From contig CANKMT010000028.1 of the NCBI GenBank assembly GCA_947482825.1, positions 1 through 54,717 of the forward strand: a stretch of 54,717 nt of DNA, written 5' to 3'. A program made the position numbers and the translations under genes. The notes under the pieces were generated by a model. The model had not been told where the DNA came from and did not search any database. It was given only the letters and a program-made list of their open reading frames with translations. Source of the DNA: Betaproteobacteria bacterium. GTDB lineage: Bacteria > Pseudomonadota > Gammaproteobacteria > Burkholderiales > SG8-39. Below are positions 16,829-25,003 of the stretch, piece after piece. Every line of letters begins with the position of its first letter. Positions within the stretch are counted from its first letter, which is position 1.

Positions 16829-16918
16829 CCGGATAACGCGCCGGCGGGCCCGCTTTGGGCTATTCTTGCGGCTGCACCCCTCGCGAATTTCGACCCACCC
16901 TTAAAGGAGTACGTCGAA

Positions 16919-17083
16919 TTGGCCAAGCCAAATTTCCAGTACGAAAAGCGCCAGAAAGAAATTGCCAAGAAGAAAAAGCAGGAAGAAAAGCGGCTGAAGA
17001 AACTCGCTGCCAAGGGCACTGGCGCGCCTGATGCAGCCGAAGGCCAGAGCCCCGGTGCCGAGGAAACCAAGCCGGTTTCCTGA
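16919..17083 (+). CDS. Small Lys-rich protein with a TTG start
   Basis: A 54-residue protein. The first 35 residues are highly basic and helical (AKPNFQYEKRQKEIAKKKKQ, then EEKRLKKL) and the tail is acidic and flexible. The only suitable start is a TTG at 16919, preceded by AAAGGAG with 9 nt spacing; no in-frame ATG exists. Very similar short 'MAKxNYxFxKRQKELAKKxKxEEKR' proteins recur in betaproteobacteria as uncharacterised proteins, so this is a real gene by recollection of that pattern. It may bind nucleic acid or ribosomes, but this is a guess from charge. It ends 40 bp before a strong bidirectional terminator. Confidence 0.75.
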   Translation: MAKPNFQYEKRQKEIAKKKKQEEKRLKKLAAKGTGAPDAAEGQSPGAEETKPVS

Positions 17084-17123
17084 AAGACACTGTCGCCGTA
17101 ATACCTGCCCGGCCTGCGGGCTG

Positions 17124-17153
17124 AAAAAAAGCCCGGCATGCCGGGCTTTTTTT
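17124..17153. terminator. Perfect 30-bp palindromic bidirectional terminator
   Basis: Seven A, then the palindrome gcccggcatgccgggc, then seven T. The structure reads identically on both strands. It lies between the convergent small Lys-rich gene (ends 17083) and the FAH gene (ends 17166), so it can stop transcription from both sides. Confidence 0.9.
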
Positions 17154-17165
17154 GTCCGCCGGGTT

Positions 17166-18014
17166 TCAGCCCTGGTAGGCGACTACCTTCTGCTTTTGTT
17201 GCCCCAGACCCTGGATTCCAAGGGTCATTACGTCACCCACCTTCAGGAAGACCGGATCGGGTTTGACACCCATTCCCACGCCCGGAGGCGTCCCGGTGGT
17301 AATGATGTCGCCAGGCAAGAGCGTCATGTATTGGCTGACGTACGCCACCAGGTGCGCACAGTCGAAGATCATCGTGCGGGTGTTGCCGCTTTGCATGCGC
17401 TTGCCGTTGAGGTCGAGGAACATGTCGAGGACCTGCGGGTCGGTAATCTCGTCCGTCGTCACCAGCCACGGGCCGATCGGACCGAACGTGTCGTAGCTCT
17501 TGCCCTTGTCCCACTGGGAAGACTGCAATTGGAAGGCACGCTCCGAAACATCGTTGACCACGCAGTAGCCGGCGACATGCTCGAGGGCCTTTTCCTTGGT
17601 GACATGCCTCGCCTTCGTGCCGATCACGATGCCCAGTTCGACTTCCCAGTCGAGTTTCGTGGAGGCCGGCGGCTTGATCACGTCGTCGTCGGGCCCGTTG
17701 ATGCACGTGGTTGCCTTGCTGAAGATGATCGGCTCGCTCGGAATGGCCATCCCGGCCTCCTTTGCGTGGTCCGAATAGTTCAGGCCGATCGCCACAAACT
17801 TGCCGATGCCGACATACGGCACACCCATGCGCGGATTGCCGGCCACGACGGGCAGGCTCCCGGGCTTGATGCGCGCGAGGTTCTTGAGGCCGCGCGGCGA
17901 AATCTCGGCCGGCCCGATGTTGCCGATGACTTTCGAGAGGTCGCGGAGCTTGCCGTCCGAGTCGATCATGCCCGGCTTCTCGAAGCCGTCCTTGCCATAG
18001 CGACACAATTTCAT
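17166..18014 (-). CDS. Fumarylacetoacetate hydrolase-family enzyme, likely 2,4-diketo-3-deoxy-acid hydrolase
   Basis: A 282-residue FAH-fold hydrolase. Metal ligands E124 and E126 (LDWEVELGIVIG) and D155 (VVNDVSER) are present, as is the GTPPGVGMG loop and the GLNYSDHAKE segment of the ureidoglycolate lyase/acylpyruvase branch. Relatives cleave 2,4-diketo-3-deoxy-L-fuconate (or rhamnonate) to pyruvate and lactate. The adjacent upstream SDR resembles 2-keto-3-deoxy-L-fuconate dehydrogenase, so that role is the best inference. The two minus-strand genes are separated by 17 bp and form one transcript. Ureidoglycolate lyase is a common database label for the same family and is less likely here. 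Confidence 0.8.
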   Translation of the reverse strand: MKLCRYGKDGFEKPGMIDSDGKLRDLSKVIGNIGPAEISPRGLKNLARIKPGSLPVVAGNPRMGVPYVGIGKFVAIGLNYSDHAKEAGMAIPSEPIIFSKATTCINGPDDDVIKPPASTKLDWEVELGIVIGTKARHVTKEKALEHVAGYCVVNDVSERAFQLQSSQWDKGKSYDTFGPIGPWLVTTDEITDPQVLDMFLDLNGKRMQSGNTRTMIFDCAHLVAYVSQYMTLLPGDIITTGTPPGVGMGVKPDPVFLKVGDVMTLGIQGLGQQKQKVVAYQG

Positions 18015-18031
18015 TCAGTTCTCCCAGTGAT

Positions 18032-18772
18032 TCAGATCGTCATTCCGCCGTCGACCGAGTACATGTTGCCGGTGGCGAACTTTGATTCGTCGGACGCGAG
18101 AAACACGACGATGCCGGTGATGTCCTCGACCGTACCCAGGCGCCCCATGGGCTGGCGCGCGATGAAATCCTTCTTCGCCTGCACCGGGTCGGCAAACGCA
18201 TTGATCCGGTCGTGGAGCGAGGGCGTGTCCACGGTGCCCGGGCCGATGGCATTGCAGCGCACGCCCTGCTTCACGTAGTCGGCTGCAATCGCTTTGGTGA
18301 GCCCGATGACTGCCGCCTTGGATGCGCCGTAGACGACGCGGTTCGGCAGCCCTTTGACGCTCGATGCAATCGAGGACATGTTGATGATCGAGCCGCCGCC
18401 CCCGGCAAGCATCGCCGGCAGGAACGCGCGAATCGTGTAGTACATCGAGCGCACATTCAGGTTGAAGCTGAACTCCCAGTCTTTAGGCGTGCATTCGAAA
18501 ATCGTACCCTGGTGCACGTAGCCTGCGCAATTGAACAGGATGTCCGCCGCGCCGATGTCCTTGGCGGCCGCATTCACCGCGGCCTCGTCCATCACGTCGA
18601 GAAGGCGGGTGCGAATGCCGGGCACGCCCTCCAACTCGGCGAGCGTCTTTGCGTTCACGTCGGTGGCCCAGACCGTCGCACCCTCGCGTGCGAAGGCCTC
18701 AGCCGTCGCCCGCCCTATGCCTTGCCCTGCCGCGGTGATCACGGCGGTCTTGCCTGCGAGTCTGCCTGGCAA
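18032..18772 (-). CDS. SDR, 2-keto-3-deoxy-L-fuconate dehydrogenase-like
   Basis: A 246-residue SDR starting LPGRLAGKTAVITAAGQGIG. It has the variant cofactor motif TAAGQGIG, VWATDVN (acidic Asp for NAD), FNCAGYVHQGTI, and the catalytic set in MSSIASSVKGLPNRVVYGASK. This signature is shared by 2-keto-3-deoxy-L-fuconate dehydrogenases and by DHRS6/BDH2-type enzymes. The TTG start at 18772 was chosen because GGGAG lies 6 nt upstream and the family N-terminus begins there; the long upstream frame crosses the operator region. It would oxidise a 2-keto-3-deoxy acid at C4, giving the substrate of the downstream FAH enzyme. It is divergent from the GntR regulator. Confidence 0.75.
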   Translation of the reverse strand: MPGRLAGKTAVITAAGQGIGRATAEAFAREGATVWATDVNAKTLAELEGVPGIRTRLLDVMDEAAVNAAAKDIGAADILFNCAGYVHQGTIFECTPKDWEFSFNLNVRSMYYTIRAFLPAMLAGGGGSIINMSSIASSVKGLPNRVVYGASKAAVIGLTKAIAADYVKQGVRCNAIGPGTVDTPSLHDRINAFADPVQAKKDFIARQPMGRLGTVEDITGIVVFLASDESKFATGNMYSVDGGMTI

Positions 18773-18904
18773 CTTGATCTCCCGTTCGGATTGGCCCGGT
18801 TGGCGAGCGCGGATTATAGCAACGCGAACTGCGGTACCCGAGCCGGCCACCAGCGCGAATGCGAAACGCTGCGCCGCACCACGGTGGCGGGATTCGGTAT
18901 GCCG

Positions 18905-18938
18905 AAAATTGGCCAGACCACAAAATTGGCCTGACCAC
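18905..18938. promoter_or_regulatory. Tandem 17-bp operator, probable GntR/FadR-family site
   Basis: aaaattggccagaccac (18905-18921) is followed directly by aaaattggcctgaccac (18922-18938), with one mismatch. Each copy contains a TGGCCwGACCA core that is a near-palindrome of the TGGTC...GACCA type bound by FadR-like regulators. A further partial 'ttgacca' follows at 18939-18945. The pair lies in the 247-bp gap between the divergent SDR and regulator genes, 82 bp before the regulator ATG. The autoregulation is inferred. Confidence 0.65.
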
Positions 18939-19019
18939 TTGACCAGCCCCCAGCGCATTGCTAGTCTCGGGAAGCGAACCGGGCAAAGCACTCCATCAAA
19001 AGGCCCGGCGTCCGAGACA

Positions 19020-19721
19020 ATGCCAATCCAGACAGTCGAACCGCGTCGCCTTTACCGGCAGATCGCAGACCAGATTCGCGCGCTCATCAATGGCGGCGAG
19101 TACACGCCGGGCGACCGCCTGCCGCCCGAGCGCGACCTCGCCAAGCAACTCGGCGTTTCGCGGCCCTCGTTGCGCGAAGCGCTCATCGCGCTCGAAATGG
19201 AGACCCTGCTCGACGTGCGCGTCGGGTCGGGGATCTACGTTACTCAACCGAATGAGCCTCGCGGCGCGGCCGGGCTGACCGAGGCTTCCGGCCCATTCGA
19301 AGTCATGCGCGCCCGGCGATTGATCGAAGGCGAGTGCGCAGCCCTTGCGGCGCGCGCAGCCACTGCGGCGCAGGTGCGCGCGGTGCGCGAGGCGCATGCT
19401 GCTGTTATCGAAGAGTCCAAGCGCGATCACAATCCGCTCGCCGCAGACAGGCTGTTTCACGTGCGCATCGCGGAGGCAAGCGGCAACAGCGCGTTCGTGT
19501 TGCTCGTGGAAACCCTTTGGGACCAGCGCATGGGTCCCCTGTACCGGGCGCTCGAGAGCAAGCACGAACACCCGATGATGGCCGCCGACACGATCCGCGA
19601 GCACAAAGCCATCGTCAACGAGATCGCCCGGCACGAGGCGCGCGCCGCGCGCAACGCCATGCACCAGCATATGGACGCGACAGTGAAGCGCTACAGCAAG
19701 GACTGGAAGGTGAGGCAATGA
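19020..19721 (+). CDS. GntR-family transcriptional regulator, FadR/FCD subfamily
   Basis: A 233-residue regulator. The N-terminal winged helix (residues about 10-75) reads [40 protein letters not shown] and VRVGSGIYV, as in FadR-type GntR proteins. The C-terminal FCD domain carries the expected metal-ligand region ([15 protein letters not shown], and histidines in [25 protein letters not shown]). The effector is probably a sugar acid or its catabolite. It is transcribed with the ABC importer (next ATG 1 bp after its TGA) and is divergent from the SDR-FAH pair. A 17-bp direct repeat lies between, which it likely binds. Confidence 0.9.
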   Translation: MPIQTVEPRRLYRQIADQIRALINGGEYTPGDRLPPERDLAKQLGVSRPSLREALIALEMETLLDVRVGSGIYVTQPNEPRGAAGLTEASGPFEVMRARRLIEGECAALAARAATAAQVRAVREAHAAVIEESKRDHNPLAADRLFHVRIAEASGNSAFVLLVETLWDQRMGPLYRALESKHEHPMMAADTIREHKAIVNEIARHEARAARNAMHQHMDATVKRYSKDWKVRQ

Positions 19722-19722
19722 T

Positions 19723-20772
19723 ATGGCATCGGTAACTCTGAGCCAGGTGCGCAAGTCGTTCGGGTCGACACCAGTAGTCCTTGGTGTCGACATCGAAATT
19801 GCCGACGGCGAATTCTGCGTGCTCGTCGGCCCCTCCGGATGCGGCAAGTCGACGCTCCTTCGCATGATTGCCGGACTGGAAGAGATCAGCGGCGGCGACA
19901 TCAGGATCGGCACCCGGGTGGTGAATAACGTGCCCCCGAAGGAACGCGACATCGCGATGGTGTTCCAGAATTACGCGTTGTACCCGCACATGACCGTCTA
20001 CGAAAACATGGCCTTCAGCCTTCGGTTGGCGAAAGCGCCGAAGGAAGAGATGGAGCGCCGGGTCGACGAGGCCGCGCGCGTGCTCGGGCTGGTGGAGTAT
20101 CTCGGCCGCTATCCGCGCCAGTTGTCCGGAGGCCAGCGCCAGCGAGTCGCAATGGGCCGCGCGATCGTAAGAAAGCCCCAGGTCTTCCTGTTCGACGAGC
20201 CGCTGTCGAACCTGGACGCAAAGCTGCGGGTTCAGATGCGCACCGAAATCAAGGAACTGCACCAGCGCCTCAAGACGACATCGATCTATGTCACCCACGA
20301 CCAGATAGAAGCGATGACGATGGCCGACAAGATCGTGGTCATGAACGCGGGAGTCACCGAGCAGATCGGCTCGCCGCTCGACCTTTACGACAATCCGGCC
20401 AACCTGTTCGTGGCGGGCTTCATCGGCTCGCCGGCGATGAACTTCCTGCCTGGCAAGATCACCGCAGCGGGCATTGCGATCGGCGCCGATATCCACTTGC
20501 CGATGCCTGCGAACAACCTGGCCGAACCCGGTCGCGAAGTCATCGTGGGCGTGCGCCCGGAGCACCTGGCGGTGGCGGACGACGGCGTGCCGGCCGAGGT
20601 CGTGGTCGTCGAACCAACCGGCGCGGATACCCAGATTTTCTGCAAGATGGCGGGCGTAGAAATTACAGCGGTAGTGCGCGAACGCCACGACTTCAAACCC
20701 GGGACTGCCGTGCGCCTGCGCCCCGAACTCACCTACATTTTTGAACCGGCGAGCGGACGCCGACTGGCCTGA
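19723..20772 (+). CDS. Sugar ABC transporter ATPase (UgpC/MalK/MsmK type)
   Basis: A 349-residue ATPase: Walker [10 protein letters not shown] (36-44), Q-loop in [12 protein letters not shown], signature [14 protein letters not shown], Walker [14 protein letters not shown], and switch His in [16 protein letters not shown]-terminal TOBE/OB regulatory region of about 110 residues ([10 protein letters not shown]) marks the CUT1 sugar subfamily. It begins 1 bp after the regulator's stop and is followed by the binding protein after 42 bp. It powers import through the two permeases encoded at 22230-24004. Confidence 0.93.
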   Translation: MASVTLSQVRKSFGSTPVVLGVDIEIADGEFCVLVGPSGCGKSTLLRMIAGLEEISGGDIRIGTRVVNNVPPKERDIAMVFQNYALYPHMTVYENMAFSLRLAKAPKEEMERRVDEAARVLGLVEYLGRYPRQLSGGQRQRVAMGRAIVRKPQVFLFDEPLSNLDAKLRVQMRTEIKELHQRLKTTSIYVTHDQIEAMTMADKIVVMNAGVTEQIGSPLDLYDNPANLFVAGFIGSPAMNFLPGKITAAGIAIGADIHLPMPANNLAEPGREVIVGVRPEHLAVADDGVPAEVVVVEPTGADTQIFCKMAGVEITAVVRERHDFKPGTAVRLRPELTYIFEPASGRRLA

Positions 20773-20814
20773 TTCGGCTCGCCTGACTTTGTTTATCTCA
20801 CCACGGAGGAGACC

Positions 20815-22146
20815 ATGAGCAATTTCAACAGAAGGGACTTTCTGAAAGCGTCTGCCGGAGTCGCGGCTGGCACAGCGGCCGTCGGCGTTGGCGGCGAGGC
20901 ACTGGCACAGGCAAAGGGCGCCCCTGCGCTCAATCTCAAGCCCGAGAAAGGCGCGAAGCTGCGCGTACTGAAATGGAAGCGCTTCGTTCAGGGCGACGAA
21001 GACCTCTTCAACGCGAACATCAAGAAATTTTCGGCGCAAACCGGCATCGAAGTGCGCATCGATTACGAGGGTTTCGAGGATGTGCGCCCCAAGGCCGCGG
21101 TCGCGGCCAACGTTGGCTCCGGGCCGGACGTCATCTACGGCTTCTTCGACGATCCTCACCTGTACCCCGAAAAGCTGCTCGACGTCACGGACGTGGCCAA
21201 TTACCTCGGCAACAAGTACGGCGGCTGGTATGACGTGTGCAAGACGTATGGCATGTCGGGCAACAAGTGGATTTCGATCCCCCTGGGCGCGGCGGGCGCG
21301 ACGTTCGTGCACCGCATCAGCCATATGCAGGCCGCCGGCTTCAAGGAGTTCCCGAAAGACATGAAGGGATTCCTCGATCTGTGCAAGGCGTTGAAGGCCA
21401 AGGGCACGCCTGCTGGCTTTGCCCTGGGCAACGCCACCGGCGACGGCAACGCCTGGTGCCATTGGTTGGTGTGGGCCTTCGGCGGCCGGATGGTCGACGA
21501 GAAGAACAACGTCGTCATCAACAGTCCCGAGACGATCAAGGCACTCGAGTATGCCAAGGAGCTGTACGCCACATTCATTCCAGGCACCCTCTCCTGGCTC
21601 GACCCGAACAACAACAAGGCCTTCCTCGACGGCCTGATCAGCGTCACCAACAACGGGATCTCGGTGTACTACGCGGCCAAGAACGCGACCGATCCCAAGG
21701 TCAAGGAAATGACGGCGGATATCGGCCACGCCCCGTTCCCGATCGGTCCGGTCGGCCGCGGCACCGAACTGCACCTGTTCACCGAAGCAATGATCTTCAA
21801 GTACACCAAAGCGCCCCAGGCGGCCAAGGCGTTCGTGACGTTCATGATGGAAAAGGAGCAGTACGAGCCCTGGCAGCAGGCGTCCATCGGCTATGTGACC
21901 CAACCCCTCAAGGCGTACGAATCGAACCCGATCTGGACCTCGGACCCGAAGAACACGCCCTACCGGGACTGCGTGAAGAACATGACGCCCAACAGCTTTG
22001 CCGGCAAGCTCGGCTACGCATCGGCGGGCACGATGGCCGACTTCGTCATGGTCAACATGGTGGCCGAAGCAGCAAGCGGCTCGAAGTCGCCCAAAGAAGC
22101 CGCCGAACGCGCCGAGGCGAGGGCAAAACGGTACTACAAGGTCTGA
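20815..22146 (+). CDS. Sugar ABC transporter substrate-binding protein (family 1) with Tat signal
   Basis: A 443-residue extracellular solute-binding protein. The N-terminus MSNFNRRDFLKASAGVAAGT carries a twin-arginine motif (R6 R7) and an Ala-rich core ending near ALAQA (about residue 31). That points to export of the folded protein by Tat, which is less usual for sugar-binding proteins. The mature part has the family-1 pattern 'ANVGSGPDVIYGF', 'WISIPLGAAGATFVHRISHM' and 'LGNATGDGNAWCHWLVWAFGG'. The ATG follows a strong GGAGGAG. The ligand is unknown; an aldonate, glycerol-phosphate-like or oligosaccharide ligand would fit the enzymes nearby. Confidence 0.9.
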   Translation: MSNFNRRDFLKASAGVAAGTAAVGVGGEALAQAKGAPALNLKPEKGAKLRVLKWKRFVQGDEDLFNANIKKFSAQTGIEVRIDYEGFEDVRPKAAVAANVGSGPDVIYGFFDDPHLYPEKLLDVTDVANYLGNKYGGWYDVCKTYGMSGNKWISIPLGAAGATFVHRISHMQAAGFKEFPKDMKGFLDLCKALKAKGTPAGFALGNATGDGNAWCHWLVWAFGGRMVDEKNNVVINSPETIKALEYAKELYATFIPGTLSWLDPNNNKAFLDGLISVTNNGISVYYAAKNATDPKVKEMTADIGHAPFPIGPVGRGTELHLFTEAMIFKYTKAPQAAKAFVTFMMEKEQYEPWQQASIGYVTQPLKAYESNPIWTSDPKNTPYRDCVKNMTPNSFAGKLGYASAGTMADFVMVNMVAEAASGSKSPKEAAERAEARAKRYYKV

Positions 22147-22229
22147 ACGCGTAACCGCGAGCGCTTGCCTGAAGGATGCGGGCTGCCCGAAAGGGGAGCC
22201 CGCGACTTCAGGCGGCCCGCCCACGAGCC

Positions 22230-23135
22230 ATGTCGCTAAGCCGATTCTTCAATAACCGCAACACCCTCGGGGCCGTATTCATGGTCCCCGCGGGATTGAT
22301 CCTGCTCGTCTTCCTGACCTACCCCCTTGGCCTGGGCACTTGGCTCGGGTTCACCGACGCCAAGATCGGGCGTGCCGGCGAATGGGTCGGGTTTGAAAAT
22401 TTCACCTTCCTGTTCGGCGACAGCGTCGCGCGCCTGTCGCTGTTCAACACGCTCTTCTATACGATCGTCGCAAGCATCATCAAGTTCGTTTTCGGCTTGT
22501 GGCTGGCCCTGCTGCTGAACAAGACGCTGCCTTTCCAGGCTTTCGTGCGGGCCGTCGTCCTGCTGCCCTTCATCGTACCCACCGCCCTCTCGGCGCTTGC
22601 TTTCTGGTGGCTTTACGACGCGCAGTTCTCGGTCCTGTCATGGGCCCTGGTGAAGATGGGGTTGATCGACAACTACATCACCTTCCTCGGGGATCCCTGG
22701 CTGGCCCGCGGCTCGGTGGTCGCGGCGAACATCTGGCGCGGCGTGCCTTTCGTAGCGATCACGCTGCTGGCGGGCCTGCAGACCATCTCCCCGTCGCTCT
22801 ATGAGGCCGCTTCGCTCGATGGGGCGACCGAATGGCAGAAGTTCTGGCATGTCACGCTGCCGATGCTCACGCCGATCATCGCGGTCGTGATGACTTTCTC
22901 GGTGCTCTTCACGTTCACCGATTTCCAGCTCATCTACGTGCTGACGCGAGGCGGGCCGCTAAACGCCACGCACCTGATGGCGACGCTCTCGTTCCAGCGG
23001 GCGATCCTGGGCGGGGCGCTCGGGGAAGGCGCGGCGCTTGCAACGGCCATGGTGCCCTTCCTGCTCGCGGCGATCCTGTTTTCCTATTTCGGCCTGCAAC
23101 GGCGCGCCTGGCAACAAGGAGGCTCTGACAAATGA
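22230..23135 (+). CDS. Sugar ABC transporter permease (MalF/UgpA type)
   Basis: A 301-residue inner-membrane protein with six or so hydrophobic segments. The cytoplasmic EAA loop that contacts the ATPase reads EAASLDGATEWQKFWHVTLPML, starting at residue 192. The ATG at 22230 (MSLSRFFNNRN) was chosen because it gives the usual short cytoplasmic lead before the first helix; an ATG at 22176 would add 18 residues of low similarity. Its stop overlaps the next permease start by 4 bp (ATGA). Works with the partner permease and the ATPase in a CUT1-type importer. Confidence 0.9.
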   Translation: MSLSRFFNNRNTLGAVFMVPAGLILLVFLTYPLGLGTWLGFTDAKIGRAGEWVGFENFTFLFGDSVARLSLFNTLFYTIVASIIKFVFGLWLALLLNKTLPFQAFVRAVVLLPFIVPTALSALAFWWLYDAQFSVLSWALVKMGLIDNYITFLGDPWLARGSVVAANIWRGVPFVAITLLAGLQTISPSLYEAASLDGATEWQKFWHVTLPMLTPIIAVVMTFSVLFTFTDFQLIYVLTRGGPLNATHLMATLSFQRAILGGALGEGAALATAMVPFLLAAILFSYFGLQRRAWQQGGSDK

Positions 23136-24004
23136 GCGACAAGGCGCCGGATACTGCCGGCATGGATTACCTGCAGACGCTGCCGCGGCGTTGGGTCACG
23201 GTTTACATCCCGATGATCGTGTTCCTGATCCTCCTGCTGTTTCCGTTCTACTGGATGGCGATGACCGCATTCAAGCCGAACGAGGAACTCGTGTCGCGAG
23301 CCGCGAACCCGTTCTGGATCGTCAGCCCGACGCTGGCGCACTTCGAGAAGCTGCTGTTCCGCACCGATTACCCGCAATGGATGTGGAACACGGTGCTTGT
23401 TTCGGTGGTTTCGACATTCGCCTCGCTGGCGGCGAGCGTATTCGCCGCTTACGCGATCGAGCGCCTTCGCTTCCGGGGCGCGAAGCAGACCGGCCTGGCG
23501 ATCTTCCTCGCCTACCTCGTCCCGCCTTCCATCCTGTTCATCCCGCTGGCCGCGATCGTCGTGCAGCTCGGCCTTTTCGACACGCGCTGGGCCCTGATCC
23601 TTACGTACCCGACGTTCCTGATCCCATTTTGCACCTGGCTCCTGATGGGGTACTTCAGGTCGATCCCCTATGAACTGGAGGAATGCGCCCTGATCGACGG
23701 CGCGACCCGGTGGCAGATCCTCGTCAAGATCATCCTGCCTCTGGCCGTGCCCGGCCTGATCTCGGCGGGAATCTTCGCTTTCACGCTGTCTTGGAACGAA
23801 TTCATCTATGCGCTCACGTTCGTCTCCTCCTCCGAAACCAAGACGGTGCCGGTCGGCGTCGTGACCGAACTGGTCGAAGGCGACGTGTACCACTGGGGGG
23901 CGCTGATGGCCGGCGCGCTGCTCGGTTCGCTGCCGGTGGCCGTTCTGTACTCGTTTTTCGTCGAATACTACGTCTCCGGCATGACCGGGGCCGTCAAGGA
24001 ATAG
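23132..24004 (+). CDS. Sugar ABC transporter permease (MalG/UgpE type)
   Basis: A 290-residue inner-membrane permease with hydrophobic segments near residues 25-45, 85-110, 120-145, 150-175, 205-225 and 255-275. The EAA-type loop reads ELEECALIDGATRWQILVKIILPLAVPG. The N-terminal 'FPFYWMAMTAFKPNEEL' is typical of the MalG side of CUT1 importers. The start overlaps the MalF-type gene by 4 bp, implying coupled translation of the heterodimer. Followed after 32 bp by an SDR. Confidence 0.92.
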   Translation: MSDKAPDTAGMDYLQTLPRRWVTVYIPMIVFLILLLFPFYWMAMTAFKPNEELVSRAANPFWIVSPTLAHFEKLLFRTDYPQWMWNTVLVSVVSTFASLAASVFAAYAIERLRFRGAKQTGLAIFLAYLVPPSILFIPLAAIVVQLGLFDTRWALILTYPTFLIPFCTWLLMGYFRSIPYELEECALIDGATRWQILVKIILPLAVPGLISAGIFAFTLSWNEFIYALTFVSSSETKTVPVGVVTELVEGDVYHWGALMAGALLGSLPVAVLYSFFVEYYVSGMTGAVKE

Positions 24005-24036
24005 CCGGGCAACAGATCAAGGGGAGTCCAGCGGGA

Positions 24037-24738
24037 ATGAACCAACTCGATTTCAAGGGCCGCACGGCGGTGGTCACCGGCGGCATGCAGGGGATCGGCG
24101 CTGCAATCGTCAGGCGCCTCGAGGCCTCCGGCGCGCAAGTGCGCGTCTGGGACCTGGATGCGACTGACAAGGTGGACGTTGCCGATCCCGCGTCCGTGGA
24201 ACTCGCAACGACCAGAGCGATTGCGGACATGGGCAAGATCGACGTCCTGGTGAACAACGCGGGGATCGCCGGCATGAACAAGCCAACGGTCGACTACCCG
24301 ATCGAGGAGTGGCTGCGCGTCCTGTCGATCAACCTGACCAGCCAGTTCCTTTGCTGCCGTGCCGTGGCGCCCCACATGGTCAAGGCGGGCTACGGCCGCA
24401 TCGTGAACATCGCATCGGTCGCCGGAAAGGAAGGCAACCCGAATGCGGTGGCCTATTCCGCCTCAAAGGCCGGGGTGATCTCGCTCACCAAGTCGCTCGG
24501 CAAGGAACTCGCCCAGACCGGAGTCCTGGTCAACTGCGTGACCCCCGCAGCGGCAAAGACTGCGATCTTCGACCAGATGACCGAGCAGCACATCAACTAC
24601 ATGCTTTCAAAGATTCCCATGAACCGTTTCGTGCAGGTGGACGAAATCGCGGCGCTGGTGGGCTGGCTGGCCTCGGAGGACTGCTCGTTCTCCACAGCCG
24701 GGGTGTTCGACATTTCCGGTGGCAGAGCCACCTACTAG
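24037..24738 (+). CDS. SDR-family oxidoreductase of the sugar-acid locus
   Basis: A 233-residue SDR: TGGMQGIG cofactor motif, VWDLDATD (acidic Asp, NAD preference), VNNAGIAG, NIASVAGKEG with the catalytic serine, and YSASK. The C-terminus FDISGGRATY is the usual VDGG region in variant form. The ATG at 24037 is downstream of GGGGAG. In comparable loci an SDR oxidises the free sugar or a hydroxyl of the sugar acid, so it may act as an L-sugar or aldonate dehydrogenase, but specificity cannot be read. It is followed by a decayed TRAP permease fragment rather than an intact gene. Confidence 0.85.
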   Translation: MNQLDFKGRTAVVTGGMQGIGAAIVRRLEASGAQVRVWDLDATDKVDVADPASVELATTRAIADMGKIDVLVNNAGIAGMNKPTVDYPIEEWLRVLSINLTSQFLCCRAVAPHMVKAGYGRIVNIASVAGKEGNPNAVAYSASKAGVISLTKSLGKELAQTGVLVNCVTPAAAKTAIFDQMTEQHINYMLSKIPMNRFVQVDEIAALVGWLASEDCSFSTAGVFDISGGRATY

Positions 24739-24744
24739 GAGGAA

Positions 24745-24993
24745 TTTTGGTACCGCACCCTCAAGTGGACGATGCTGGTGCCGATCCTCCTGCCGATCTG
24801 TCACAAGCTGGGCATCGACCCGGTCCATTTCGGGCTGGTGATGGTGCTCTTCGTGCTCGCCCGGGTCGCCAAGCTTTCGGTAGAACGAACCACCATTGCA
24901 ATTCTCCCGTGACTGATACCCTTGCTTCTGAGCCTGGCGGTGATCACCTACGTTCCGAGCATCTCGCTCTGGCTGCCGCGCCAATTTTTCTAA
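24745..24993 (+). pseudogene. TRAP transporter large permease (DctM) C-terminal remnant
   Basis: The frame gives MLVPILLPICHKLGIDPVHF, then GLVMVL, and after a stop codon LIPLLLSLAVITYVPSISLW and LP. This is the C-terminal end of a DctM-family permease. Between VMVL and RVAKLSVERTTIAILP the expected 'N-x-x-I-G-L-x-T-P-P-V-G' segment (about 18 residues) is missing, and an in-frame TGA lies at 24910-24912. The rest of the permease (over 300 residues) and the DctP/DctQ partners are absent. It fills the whole gap between the SDR stop and the dehydratase ATG. The locus probably once carried a TRAP importer where an ABC importer now serves. Confidence 0.8.
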
Positions 24994-25003
24994 GGGGCTG
25001 AAA

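Noticed and set aside
17166..18014. Ureidoglycolate lyase label for the FAH-family protein
   Set aside because: The family label is broad. The neighbouring KDF-dehydrogenase-like SDR, dehydratase and sugar importer fit diketo-acid cleavage better, and no purine genes are adjacent.
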